Assembly (NCBI RefSeq): GCF_021043365.1
Contig: NZ_JAJNDU010000004.1
Coordinates: 124,001-188,000 of the forward strand
Direction: 5' to 3'
Length of the DNA stretch: 64,000 nucleotides
DNA from: Sphingomonas sp. IC-11
GTDB lineage: Bacteria > Pseudomonadota > Alphaproteobacteria > Sphingomonadales > Sphingomonadaceae
The position numbers were made by a program, and so were the translations under genes. This document shows positions 1 to 7,658 of the stretch, piece by piece. Numbering within the stretch: position 1 is the stretch's first letter; the number at the start of each line of letters is the position of its first letter. Below the pieces are notes generated by a model. The model made no database searches. It was given only the letters and a program-made list of their open reading frames with translations, and was not told the origin of the DNA.

Positions 1-1249
1 ATTCAGAGTTGATGTCTTCCAACTCGAACACTTCGTCATAGGGGACGTTCGCCTCTGCCAGCAGCACGTTCATGTGACCCGGCATACGGCCCGCCACGGG
101 GTGAATGGCATATTTTACGCGAACGCCATGCTCCTTCAGCTTGTCTCCCATCTCACGCAGGGCGTGCTGCGCCTGAGCTACCGCCATGCCATAGCCGGGC
201 ACGATGATGACCTGTTCGGCCTGGCTCATCAGAAACGCGGCGTCTTCAGCAGAGCCACGCTTCCACGGGCGATCGATCTTCGCCGCACCGCCGCCGCTTG
301 GCCCCGCTTCGGCGCCGAAACCGCCAGCGATGACGCTGATGAAGCTGCGGTTCATGGCGCGGCACATGATGTAGCTGAGGATCGCGCCCGACGAACCCAC
401 CAGCGCGCCGGTGATGATCATTGCGGTGTTGTGCAGCGTGAAGCCCATCGCCGCCGCTGCCCAGCCGGAATAGCTGTTCAGCATGGAAACGACGACCGGC
501 ATGTCTGCGCCGCCGATCGGGATGATCAGCAGGAAGCCGATGGCAAAGGAAAGCGCGACGACGATCCAGAAATCGAGTGGCGACTGCGTCAGCCAGAAAG
601 AGAAGGAGAACCAGGCGATCATCAGCGCCACGCCAAGGTTGATCGCATGGCGCGCCGGCAACATGATCGGTGCGCCGCCCATGTTGCCGTTCAGCTTCAG
701 GAAGGCGATGACGGAGCCGGAGAAGGTGATCGCACCGATGGCGACGCCCAGGATCATCTCGATCCGGCTCACACCGTGAATGGCGGCAAACGGCGCGCCG
801 ATCAGCGGCGTGACGACATCCGCGATGCCGAACGCCACCGGGTTTAGGAAAGCGGCGATGGCAACCAGCACCGCGGCCATGCCGACAAGGCTGTGAAATG
901 CGGCAACCAGCTGCGGCATGGCCGTCATGGCGATGCGCCGTGCCGTGACGATACCGATTACGGCACCGATGCCAATGGCGGCCAGGATCTGGAACACTGC
1001 CAGCGAATCAACCCGCTGCAACAGCGCCGCATAGTCGTAGCCAGCGACTTCACCCACCGCGAGAACGGGCGTTACCGGAACGTGAGTGGCAAGCGTCGTG
1101 ACCACGGCGATGGCCATGCCGATCATGCCGTAGCGATTGCCGCGACGGCTGCTTTCGGGGCTGGAAAGGCCTCGAAGGGCGAGAATGAAGCACACGCCCG
1201 ATATCAGGTAGGCGAGCGCTACCCAGGGATTGTCCGCGACGTGTTCCAC
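1..1249 (-). CDS. pntB: NAD(P) transhydrogenase subunit beta (partial)
   Basis: Inner-membrane beta subunit of the proton-translocating transhydrogenase, which couples hydride transfer from NADH to NADP+ to proton entry. 416 codons are visible; the C-terminus lies beyond the left edge. The N-terminal two thirds carries many hydrophobic helices (domain II). The distal part has the GYGMAVAQAQ motif of the NADP(H)-binding domain III, and the last visible residues, DINSE, match the conserved end of that domain. I chose the GTG start at 1249 because GGAAGAGG lies directly upstream and the protein then opens with the family-typical short segment before the first helix. It is the last gene of the cox IV-like/pntAA/pntAB/pntB operon. 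The assignment is firm; only the start codon is a choice. Confidence 0.95.
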   Translation of the reverse strand, partial: MEHVADNPWVALAYLISGVCFILALRGLSSPESSRRGNRYGMIGMAIAVVTTLATHVPVTPVLAVGEVAGYDYAALLQRVDSLAVFQILAAIGIGAVIGIVTARRIAMTAMPQLVAAFHSLVGMAAVLVAIAAFLNPVAFGIADVVTPLIGAPFAAIHGVSRIEMILGVAIGAITFSGSVIAFLKLNGNMGGAPIMLPARHAINLGVALMIAWFSFSFWLTQSPLDFWIVVALSFAIGFLLIIPIGGADMPVVVSMLNSYSGWAAAAMGFTLHNTAMIITGALVGSSGAILSYIMCRAMNRSFISVIAGGFGAEAGPSGGGAAKIDRPWKRGSAEDAAFLMSQAEQVIIVPGYGMAVAQAQHALREMGDKLKEHGVRVKYAIHPVAGRMPGHMNVLLAEANVPYDEVFELEDINSE

Positions 1250-1346
1250 TATCCTCTTCCCCCTATCCGTCTTCCGGCGAGCGCCGGATCACCCTTTTGC
1301 GGGCGCCACTTCGCGTTCCCCGGCCGGTGCCGGGCAACGCCAGCGA

Positions 1347-1646
1347 TCAGTGCTTGGCCGCTGCGGGCCGTTCCTTCTTCTTGTACATCGCCAGCATGCG
1401 CTGGGTGACGGCGAAACCGCCGAAGATATTGATGCTGGCGAGCACGACGCCCAGCAGGCCGAGCCACTTGGCACTCGCCGAGCCGCTGGCGGCCGCAGCG
1501 ATCAATGCACCGACGATGATGACGCTGGAGATCGCATTGGTAACCGCCATCAGCGGCGTGTGGAGCGCCGGGGTGACCGACCAAACCACGAAATAGCCGA
1601 CGAAACACGCCAGCACGAAGATCGACAGGATCGCGATGAAGCTCAA
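1347..1646 (-). CDS. pntAB: NAD(P) transhydrogenase subunit alpha part 2 (membrane part)
   Basis: Small 99-residue membrane subunit of the three-subunit bacterial transhydrogenase; it supplies the alpha-derived helices of domain II. Three hydrophobic segments are visible, including the highly conserved VVWSVTPALHTPLMAVTNAI stretch. The reading frame is open for 31 more codons upstream, but that extension is Arg/Lys rich and unlike the family. A TTG at 1646 preceded by GGAGGGG gives the usual length and N-terminus, so I use it. It lies about 125 bp after pntAA and 97 bp before pntB in the same direction. The C-terminal KKKERPAAAKH tail is typical of cytosolic ends of this subunit. Confidence 0.93.
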   Translation of the reverse strand: MSFIAILSIFVLACFVGYFVVWSVTPALHTPLMAVTNAISSVIIVGALIAAAASGSASAKWLGLLGVVLASINIFGGFAVTQRMLAMYKKKERPAAAKH

Positions 1647-1772
1647 CTTCCCCTCCTCACACGACGCGAATGTTGAGAAAGTTGAGACACCCGCGCGCTT
1701 TCTCTTCTTGCGCCTCAACTTTCGCCGCCCGCCGATCATCCCTGTGACCTAACGGCGGCGTGTAGGACAGCA

Positions 1773-2897
1773 TCAGGCGGTCAACAGCCGTTGATTGACG
1801 ACCTTGCCGTCCCGGGTCAGCCGAACCGCGTCACCGATTTCCTCGTCCAGCACCGGCCTGCCCTGTTCCTTGTCCCAGAAGGCGGACAGAAAGTTGAACA
1901 GATTGCGCGAGAACAAGGCCGAAGCGTCTGCCGCGAGGCGCGAGGGCACGTTGCGATGGCCGACAATCTTGACGCCGTGCTTCACGACGATTTCGCCGGC
2001 GACAGAACCCTCGACATTGCCGCCCTGCTCGACCGCAAGGTCAACGATGACGCTGCCCGGCCGCATGGTTGCGATTTGCGCATCGCTGATCAGGCGCGGC
2101 GCAGCGCGACCCGGGATCAGCGCGGTGGTGATGACGATATCCTGCTTGGCGATGTGCCCGGAAACCAGCTCGGCCTGCGCCTTCTGATATTCCTCACTCA
2201 TCTCCGTGGCATAGCCACCGGAGCCTTCGCCTTCGATCCCGGCGACGTTCTCAACGAAGATCGGCTTGGCGCCGAGCGACATGATCTGCTCCTTGGTCGC
2301 GGAGCGCACGTCGGTAGCGGAAACCTGAGCACCCAGGCGGCGTGCGGTGGCGATCGCCTGCAGCCCGGCAACGCCGACGCCCATCACGAACACCTTGGCC
2401 GCCGAAACGGTGCCGGCCGCGGTCATCATCATCGGGAAGGCTCGGCCATATTCGGCCGCGGCATCCAGCACCGCCTTGTAGCCTGACAGGTTCGACTGCG
2501 AAGACAGGATGTCCATGGACTGAGCGCGAGTGATGCGCGGCATGAACTCCATGGCCAGGGCCTCCAGCCCGGCGGATGCATAGGCATCCACCCGTGCCCG
2601 ATCCCCGAAGGGATTCAGTCCGGCAGCCACCCAGGCGCCCGGCTTCGCGCCGGCCAGCGAGGCCGGATCGGGCCCCTGTACGCCCAGGATGATATCCGCC
2701 CCGGCAATGGTGCCGGCGCGATCGCCGACTGTCGCCCCGGCATCGCGATACGCCTCATCGGCGATCGAGGCCCCGGCCCCTGCTCCTGATTCGACGGCCA
2801 GATCTGCGCCCAGCTGAATGAACTTCTTCACCGTTTCCGGTGTCGCCGCCACTCGCCGCTCGCCGTCCGCCCCCTCCTTAAGGACAGCGATCTTCAT
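1773..2897 (-). CDS. pntAA: NAD(P) transhydrogenase subunit alpha part 1 (NAD-binding)
   Basis: Soluble NAD(H)-binding domain I of transhydrogenase, 374 residues, the normal length for the split-alpha type. The N-terminus has the alanine-dehydrogenase-like opening ERRVAATPETVKK. A Rossmann glycine motif GVGVAGLQAIATARRLGA lies in the middle, followed by the STDVR-like strand that binds the adenosine ribose. Signature segments such as SLGAKPIFVE and PGRAAPRLI are present. The ATG start is preceded by the 44-residue cox subunit IV-like gene, 3 bp away, so the two are probably cotranscribed and translationally linked. No anomaly was seen. Confidence 0.96.
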   Translation of the reverse strand: MKIAVLKEGADGERRVAATPETVKKFIQLGADLAVESGAGAGASIADEAYRDAGATVGDRAGTIAGADIILGVQGPDPASLAGAKPGAWVAAGLNPFGDRARVDAYASAGLEALAMEFMPRITRAQSMDILSSQSNLSGYKAVLDAAAEYGRAFPMMMTAAGTVSAAKVFVMGVGVAGLQAIATARRLGAQVSATDVRSATKEQIMSLGAKPIFVENVAGIEGEGSGGYATEMSEEYQKAQAELVSGHIAKQDIVITTALIPGRAAPRLISDAQIATMRPGSVIVDLAVEQGGNVEGSVAGEIVVKHGVKIVGHRNVPSRLAADASALFSRNLFNFLSAFWDKEQGRPVLDEEIGDAVRLTRDGKVVNQRLLTA

Positions 2898-2900
2898 GGC

Positions 2901-3035
2901 TCAAGCAATCAACCAGACGACAAGGGCAGCCAGCAGCAAGCAGGCCAGCGTTCCCCACTTCAGCATTCCCATCACGCGGCCGTAGGTAGCGGCATGCGCC
3001 TTCATGTCTCCGCCGGTCGTACCATGGTCAGCCAT
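2901..3035 (-). CDS. aa3-type cytochrome c oxidase subunit IV-like small membrane protein
   Basis: A 44-residue protein, too short for most ORF callers. It starts ATG at 3035 after an AGAGGA-like ribosome site and ends TGA at 2901. The N-terminal half is hydrophilic (MADHGTTGGDMKAHAATYGR) and the C-terminal half is one hydrophobic helix ending WLIA. This is the layout of the alphaproteobacterial aa3 oxidase subunit IV family, a single-helix protein with a short cytosolic head. In sphingomonads such a gene often precedes pntAA, as here. Family membership is inferred from shape, size and context; a role in oxidase assembly or stability is known for the family, not shown here. Confidence 0.75.
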   Translation of the reverse strand: MADHGTTGGDMKAHAATYGRVMGMLKWGTLACLLLAALVVWLIA

Positions 3036-3096
3036 AGCCATCCTCTTTCCCAAAAAGCTTTGTGTAGCGTCTTAGTCCGCTCGACGGCCACCCCTC

Positions 3097-3139
3097 AAGC
3101 CTGCTTAAGCCTGCTTTTACTTGCACGCGCTAAAGCAGG
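3097..3139. promoter_or_regulatory. Tandem and inverted repeats between pnt and the NtrC-like gene
   Basis: Two perfect copies of the 10-mer AAGCCTGCTT lie head to tail at 3097-3106 and 3107-3116. The second overlaps CCTGCTTT (3110-3117), which has a perfect inverted copy AAAGCAGG at 3132-3139. The block sits 25 bp before the NtrC-like start and 62 bp before the divergent cox IV-like start, so it is well placed to be an operator for either unit. Function is inferred from position and symmetry only. Confidence 0.5.
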
Positions 3140-3163
3140 ACACGGGATGGGACAGGACCAAAG

Positions 3164-4585
3164 ATGACGCGCAACGGCCAGCGCTTGCTGATGCTGATCG
3201 ACGACGAGCCTGCGCAGCGGCGGCTGGTGGCGGCGCTCGCCGCGCGTGGGGGATGGCGCACGATCTTCGCTGGCGATGCGGAAACTGCCATCGCCACGTT
3301 GGGTACGCAGGACGGGATGCGCCTCGACGCGATCCTGTTCGATCACTGGGGCGAGGATGCGGACGCCTCCACCTTGATCGCGGAACTGCGCGTCCGGCGG
3401 CCGGCTCTTCCGGTTCTGGTGGTGACAGCCAATGGTTCGGTCGCCCATGCGGTAAATGCCATGCGGGCGGGCGCGACCGATTTCCTGGTAAAGCCGCTCG
3501 CCCCCGAACGCCTGTTGCAGGCGCTGGATGCGGCGGTCGAGGGCACCGCGGCCGGCGAACTGCGGCCGCTGACGGAAAAAATCCCGGCGATGCTCGGCTT
3601 TGACGAGATCGTCGGATCGGAGCCGCAGTTTCGCGCGGCGCTGGCCATCGCCGCGAAGGCGGCCCGCGCGCGCGTTGCCGTGCTGATCGAGGGCGAAAGC
3701 GGCGTTGGCAAGGAAGTGGTGGCGGAAGCCGTTCATGCCGCCAGCCCGCGCGCCAAAAAGCCAATGCTGACGGTGAATTGCGGCGCGCTGCCGGCAAATC
3801 TGATCGACAGCGAGTTGTTCGGCCACGAGCCGGGCGCTTTCCCCGGCGCCTTCGACCGCAAGGTGGGCAAGTTTGTTGAGGCGGATGGCGGCACTCTGTT
3901 CATCGACGAGATTGCCGAATTGCCGCTCGAAACGCAGGATCGGCTGCACAGCGCCATGCAGACGGGGCTGATCCAGCCGTTGGGCGGCCGGCATGCCCGC
4001 GAAGTGGACGTGCGGGTGATCGCCGCCACTAACAAAAGGCTTTCCGAGGAGGTCGAGGCAGGGCGGTTCCGGGAAGATCTGTTCTTCCGTCTCAACATCG
4101 TTCCCGTGACGATTCCTCCCCTGCGGGATCGCGCGCAGGACATTCCGGCGCTGGCGCGGCACCTGCTCGCGCGAATCGCGCTCCAGCCCGGGCTTCGGCA
4201 GCTTGGCATTACCGATGACGCGTTGGCGCTGCTGGTCGATTATGACTGGCCGGGCAATGTTCGCCAGTTGCAGAATGCCCTCTTCCGTGCCGCGGTACTG
4301 TGCGAGGGCGACGCCCTGACGCGCACCGATTTCCCGCAGATCGCAACGCTGAACGCACGCAGGGTCCGCGCGCCGCAACCACAGCATATGTCGACATCCG
4401 GCGGGGTGACGCTGTTCCACCCGGACGGCAACTTGCGCGCGCTGCACGAGATCGAGGCAGACGTGATCCGGCTGGCGATCGGGCATTATCGGGGGCGGAT
4501 GACGGAAGTGGCCCGCCGCCTCGGCATTGGCCGCTCCACGCTCTATCGCAAGCTCAGCGAACTGGGGATCGACAGCGCGGCGTAA
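3164..4585 (+). CDS. NtrC-family response regulator with altered GAFTGA loop
   Basis: A 473-residue regulator in three parts: receiver (about 6-125), AAA+ domain (about 150-380) and Fis-type HTH at the C-terminus (EVARRLGIGRSTLYRKL). The receiver keeps the acidic pair D13-D14, a candidate phospho-acceptor Asp60 (ILFDHWGE) and Lys109, but the usual LDxxMP context is gone. The AAA+ domain has Walker A GESGVGKE, Walker B GGTLFIDE, the FREDLFFRL arginine-finger segment and WPGNVRQLQN. The sigma-54 contact loop reads GAFPGA, not GAFTGA, near residue 224. The conserved Thr is needed for sigma-54 contact in studied activators, so this protein may not work as a classical sigma-54 activator. It diverges from the pnt operon and converges on mrpG. 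No partner kinase gene is visible. Confidence 0.88.
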   Translation: MTRNGQRLLMLIDDEPAQRRLVAALAARGGWRTIFAGDAETAIATLGTQDGMRLDAILFDHWGEDADASTLIAELRVRRPALPVLVVTANGSVAHAVNAMRAGATDFLVKPLAPERLLQALDAAVEGTAAGELRPLTEKIPAMLGFDEIVGSEPQFRAALAIAAKAARARVAVLIEGESGVGKEVVAEAVHAASPRAKKPMLTVNCGALPANLIDSELFGHEPGAFPGAFDRKVGKFVEADGGTLFIDEIAELPLETQDRLHSAMQTGLIQPLGGRHAREVDVRVIAATNKRLSEEVEAGRFREDLFFRLNIVPVTIPPLRDRAQDIPALARHLLARIALQPGLRQLGITDDALALLVDYDWPGNVRQLQNALFRAAVLCEGDALTRTDFPQIATLNARRVRAPQPQHMSTSGGVTLFHPDGNLRALHEIEADVIRLAIGHYRGRMTEVARRLGIGRSTLYRKLSELGIDSAA

Positions 4586-4635
4586 AGGAATGATGCGAGC
4601 ATAGCCCCGCATTCGCTTCCGAGCCGACCGGTCCC

Positions 4636-5046
4636 TTACTGCTCGAGATCGTGGCCGAAGGTGGCCCAATCCGCCTTGCCGGGCGGGAGATCGGGCATGT
4701 CCGTGAAACCGCCCGACGCAGCGCCCGTCCCTTCTTCCGGCTCCGTGCGCCGGCCGTGCAGATAGGCCTTGGCGATCAGGTTGGCGGAAATCGGCGCGGT
4801 GATGAACAGGAACAGGGCGATCAGCAACTCGTGCGCCGTCCACGTCTGGCCGTGCAGCGGGAAATACACCACCGACGCGAAAAGGCAGCTACCCACTCCA
4901 AGAGTGGTCGCCTTGGTGGGGCCGTGCAGACGGCTCATCAACGACGGCAATTTCACCAGCCCCCAGCTTCCGATCAGCGCGAACGCGCCGCCGAGCAGCA
5001 GAAGCCCCGCGATCAAGGCATCGGCGAAGACCATCATGCCGTTCAT
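4636..5046 (-). CDS. mrpG: Mrp Na+/H+ antiporter subunit G
   Basis: A 136-residue membrane subunit of the multi-subunit cation/proton antiporter, with three hydrophobic helices in the first 90 residues and a hydrophilic C-terminal tail (EPEEGTGAASGG onward). The segment SLMSRLHGPTKATTLGVG is typical of the MnhG/PhaG family. The frame is open further upstream, but the ATG at 5046 overlaps the mrpF stop as ATGA, the coupling used throughout this operon. It is the last gene of mrpABCDEFG. About 50 bp separate it from the convergent regulator; no clear hairpin terminator was seen there. Confidence 0.93.
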   Translation of the reverse strand: MNGMMVFADALIAGLLLLGGAFALIGSWGLVKLPSLMSRLHGPTKATTLGVGSCLFASVVYFPLHGQTWTAHELLIALFLFITAPISANLIAKAYLHGRRTEPEEGTGAASGGFTDMPDLPPGKADWATFGHDLEQ

Positions 5047-5312
5047 TCCACGACATCGCCGCGCAACAGGAACTTGGAATAGGCAGCCGTCCCGACGAAC
5101 CCCACCATTGCGAGCAGGAGCGCGGCCTCGAAATAGATCGTCGTGGACTGTTTGATGCCGAACAGGATGATGAAGGCGATGGCGTTGATGACCATCGTGT
5201 CGAGCGCGAGGATGCGGTCCGCGGCGGTTGGACCGCGAAACAGCCGCAGGAGGCACAGCAATGTCGCTGCGGCGACACACGCCATCGCACCGGCAAGCGC
5301 GAAGGCAATCAT
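5043..5312 (-). CDS. mrpF: Mrp Na+/H+ antiporter subunit F
   Basis: An 89-residue, three-helix subunit of the Mrp complex. The conserved RLFRGPTAADRILALDTMV segment marks the MnhF/PhaF family, and the length is usual. It overlaps mrpE upstream (start 5312, mrpE stop 5309) and mrpG downstream by 4 bp each, indicating translational coupling. It is required for assembly of the complex in studied systems. Confidence 0.93.
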   Translation of the reverse strand: MIAFALAGAMACVAAATLLCLLRLFRGPTAADRILALDTMVINAIAFIILFGIKQSTTIYFEAALLLAMVGFVGTAAYSKFLLRGDVVE

Positions 5313-5797
5313 CGGAAGATTTCCATCAGGCGCCGCTCATAGCGTGACTTGATATGGGCGATCTCGGCCTCGGGATCGGCAACGTCGAGAGCATGAACCA
5401 GCAAGTAACGGCCATCGGTCGAGATATCGGCGGAGACAGTGCCGGGCGTCAGGCTGATCGTGCCGGCGAGCAGCGTGATCGCCTCCGCCGAATCGAGGTC
5501 CAGCGGGACTGCTAGCCAGCAGGTTCGCAAATCCCGGCTGCGGCGAAAGATGATCAGGTGTGCAACATGAAAATTGGCAACGATGATGTCGCGAATAACC
5601 AGAAGCAGAAAGGCGAGAAGCGGCAGCCTCCACCGCATCATTGGCCGATCGGGCCAGAAGGCCGCGGTGTAAAGCGGCACGATGATGGCGAAGAGGCTGC
5701 CGAGCATCAATCCGCCGACGCTGATCGCGTTCAGCATCAGCAGCCAGATGAGGAGGAGCAGCGCGCTGAGCCCTGGGTGCGGAAGGATGCGCCTCAT
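5309..5797 (-). CDS. mrpE: Mrp Na+/H+ antiporter subunit E
   Basis: A 162-residue subunit E. The first 60 residues hold two hydrophobic segments, followed by the family-typical IVANFHVAHLIIF segment and a soluble domain with SLTPGTVSADI and HALDV. The frame remains open far upstream inside mrpD, but the ATG at 5797 overlaps the mrpD stop (ATGA) and gives the standard length. MrpE is needed for full antiport activity in Bacillus and Pha systems. No unusual residues were noticed. Confidence 0.93.
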   Translation of the reverse strand: MRRILPHPGLSALLLLIWLLMLNAISVGGLMLGSLFAIIVPLYTAAFWPDRPMMRWRLPLLAFLLLVIRDIIVANFHVAHLIIFRRSRDLRTCWLAVPLDLDSAEAITLLAGTISLTPGTVSADISTDGRYLLVHALDVADPEAEIAHIKSRYERRLMEIFR

Positions 5798-7299
5798 GCG
5801 CCGGTTCCCGGGCGCGCAGGAAGGACAGCGCCGATATAGGCGGCCGTGCTGAAGATCTGCCTGCTGGTGGCCTCCATATAGGCGGTGACCGGGCCAGCGC
5901 CGATTGTCAGCATCCCCAGCAAGGCGAGCAGAAAGCCAGCCGGGGCAGCTTCCAACAGAGCGGGAGGTGTACGCTCGACCGCGGGTTGCTGGCCCGTGCC
6001 GCGCTTCCAGAACAAGGTGCTGCCGCCACGCGCAAGCGCGATCACCGCCACCAGGCTGGTGCCAAGGATAACCGCCCAGATTGCCGGCCACCATGCCGAG
6101 CGGAGCGCCGCATCGAGGATGAAAAGCTTGCCGATGAAGCCGGAAAGCGGCGGAAGCCCGGCCAGCGCCACGCCGGCGGCGAAGAACAGGAATGCCACCA
6201 GCTGCCGCCCTTGATAAGCGCCGGTGCTGACGATCGAATCACCCTCTGCGCCCCGCCAGCGCATGACCAGATCGGCGACCAGGAACAGCAAGGCCGCCGC
6301 TATTGTCGTGTGTGGCAAATAGTAGAGTGCCGCTGCCATCGCACCCTCTTCGAACAGGGCCACGGCGGTCAGCAGGATCGCGGTTGAGCCGATCAGCCCG
6401 AACGCCGCCATCGAGCGCAGATGTCGCGCCGCCACAAACCCTGCGAAACCGAGGATCATCGTGGCTAGTGCCGCGGGAACCATGTACCTGCCCGCAGCGC
6501 CCGCGAAGATCAGCGGGCCGGTGCGAATGATGGCGTAGGCGCCCACCTTGGTCATGATCGCGAACAGCGCCGCAACGGCCGGCGCCGCGCCCGCATAGGC
6601 GCGGGGAAGCCAGAGGTGGAGCGGCAGCAGCGCGGCCTTCAGCGCGAATACCGCCATCAGCAGCATCCCGCCGGCGCGGAACAGGCCTTGGTCCCCCGCC
6701 CCCAAAGCTGCCCCGCGAACCGCCATATCGGCCATGTTGAGCGTACCGGTGATGCCGTACAGCAGCCCAAGCGCGATCAGAAACAGCGTCGAGCCGACCA
6801 GGTTCACGATCACATATTGAACGCCCGCGGTCAGCCGCCGCGCGCCCTGTCCATGCAGAAGCAGTCCATAGGAAGCGATCAGCAGCACCTCGAAAAACAC
6901 GAACAGGTTGAAGAGGTCACCTGTCAGAAACGCGCCGTTGATCCCAAGCAGCTGAAACTGGAACAGCGGATGGAAGTGCCACCCGCGGCGGTCGAGGCCA
7001 GTAAGCGTGGCATGCACGCCCACGGCCAGAGCCAGTGCCGCGGTGAGAACCAGCATCATCGCCGCGAGCCGGTCGAGTACCAGAACGATACCGAACGGGG
7101 CCGGCCAGTCGCCGAGGGCGTAGACCGACACCTCCCCCGTCGTGGCGCGAACCAGCAGCGCCACGCCAATGACCAGCAGCACAGCCGTCGCGCCAATCGA
7201 CATGCCAGCCCCTATCCAGCGCCGCCGCCGCCGGAACAGCAAGGTGGCGACGCCGGCGAAGGCAGGGAGCAGCACCGGCGCGGCAATCAGCGCGCTCAT
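5794..7299 (-). CDS. mrpD: Mrp Na+/H+ antiporter subunit D
   Basis: A 501-residue NuoN/NuoM-like membrane subunit with about 14 hydrophobic segments. It is one of the two large ion-translocating subunits of the Mrp complex. The central proton-conducting family domain includes ALFAIMTKVGAYAIIR, with the conserved intramembrane Lys, and LPPLSGFIGKLFI near residue 385. It overlaps mrpC and mrpE by 4 bp. Length and motifs are regular for MnhD/PhaD. Confidence 0.95.
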   Translation of the reverse strand: MSALIAAPVLLPAFAGVATLLFRRRRRWIGAGMSIGATAVLLVIGVALLVRATTGEVSVYALGDWPAPFGIVLVLDRLAAMMLVLTAALALAVGVHATLTGLDRRGWHFHPLFQFQLLGINGAFLTGDLFNLFVFFEVLLIASYGLLLHGQGARRLTAGVQYVIVNLVGSTLFLIALGLLYGITGTLNMADMAVRGAALGAGDQGLFRAGGMLLMAVFALKAALLPLHLWLPRAYAGAAPAVAALFAIMTKVGAYAIIRTGPLIFAGAAGRYMVPAALATMILGFAGFVAARHLRSMAAFGLIGSTAILLTAVALFEEGAMAAALYYLPHTTIAAALLFLVADLVMRWRGAEGDSIVSTGAYQGRQLVAFLFFAAGVALAGLPPLSGFIGKLFILDAALRSAWWPAIWAVILGTSLVAVIALARGGSTLFWKRGTGQQPAVERTPPALLEAAPAGFLLALLGMLTIGAGPVTAYMEATSRQIFSTAAYIGAVLPARPGTGA

Positions 7300-7658
7300 G
7301 CGCGATGTTCCCGGTCGAGCAGTTCGGGATCAGGCTCGCCATCGACCTGATCGGTTCCGGTTTCCAGAAAGGTCCGCAGTGCCAGCACAAGGGCAAGGGC
7401 GGTCATGCCGAACGAGATCACGATCGCCGTCAGCACGAGCGCCTGCGGCAGTGGATCGGTATAAGCGGCGGCGTTTTTGTCGAAGATCGGCGGGCGGCCG
7501 ACCACCAGACGCCCCATGGCGAACAGGAAAAGGTTGATCGCATAGGACATCATGGCGAGGCCGATCACCACCGGGAAGGTCCGTCCCCGCAGGCAAAGGT
7601 AGATGCCGGCCGCCGTCAGCGCCGCGATGGCGGTGGCGACGAGAAATTCGATGCTCAC
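7296..7658 (-). CDS. mrpC: Mrp Na+/H+ antiporter subunit C
   Basis: A 120-residue NuoK-like subunit with three helices. The segment VIGLAMMSYAINLFLFAMG is the characteristic helix-2 region of MnhC/PhaC, and DPLPQALVLTAIVISFG is the third. It is coupled by 4-bp overlaps to mrpAB (stop 7655) and to mrpD. The C-terminal tail is acidic (DGEPDPELLDREHRA). Standard size. Confidence 0.95.
   Translation of the reverse strand: MSIEFLVATAIAALTAAGIYLCLRGRTFPVVIGLAMMSYAINLFLFAMGRLVVGRPPIFDKNAAAYTDPLPQALVLTAIVISFGMTALALVLALRTFLETGTDQVDGEPDPELLDREHRA

Noticed and set aside
3095..4843. Long minus-strand frame (582 codons) opposite the NtrC-like gene
   Set aside because: Composition typical of antisense of a high-GC gene; the plus strand has complete AAA+ and HTH motifs.
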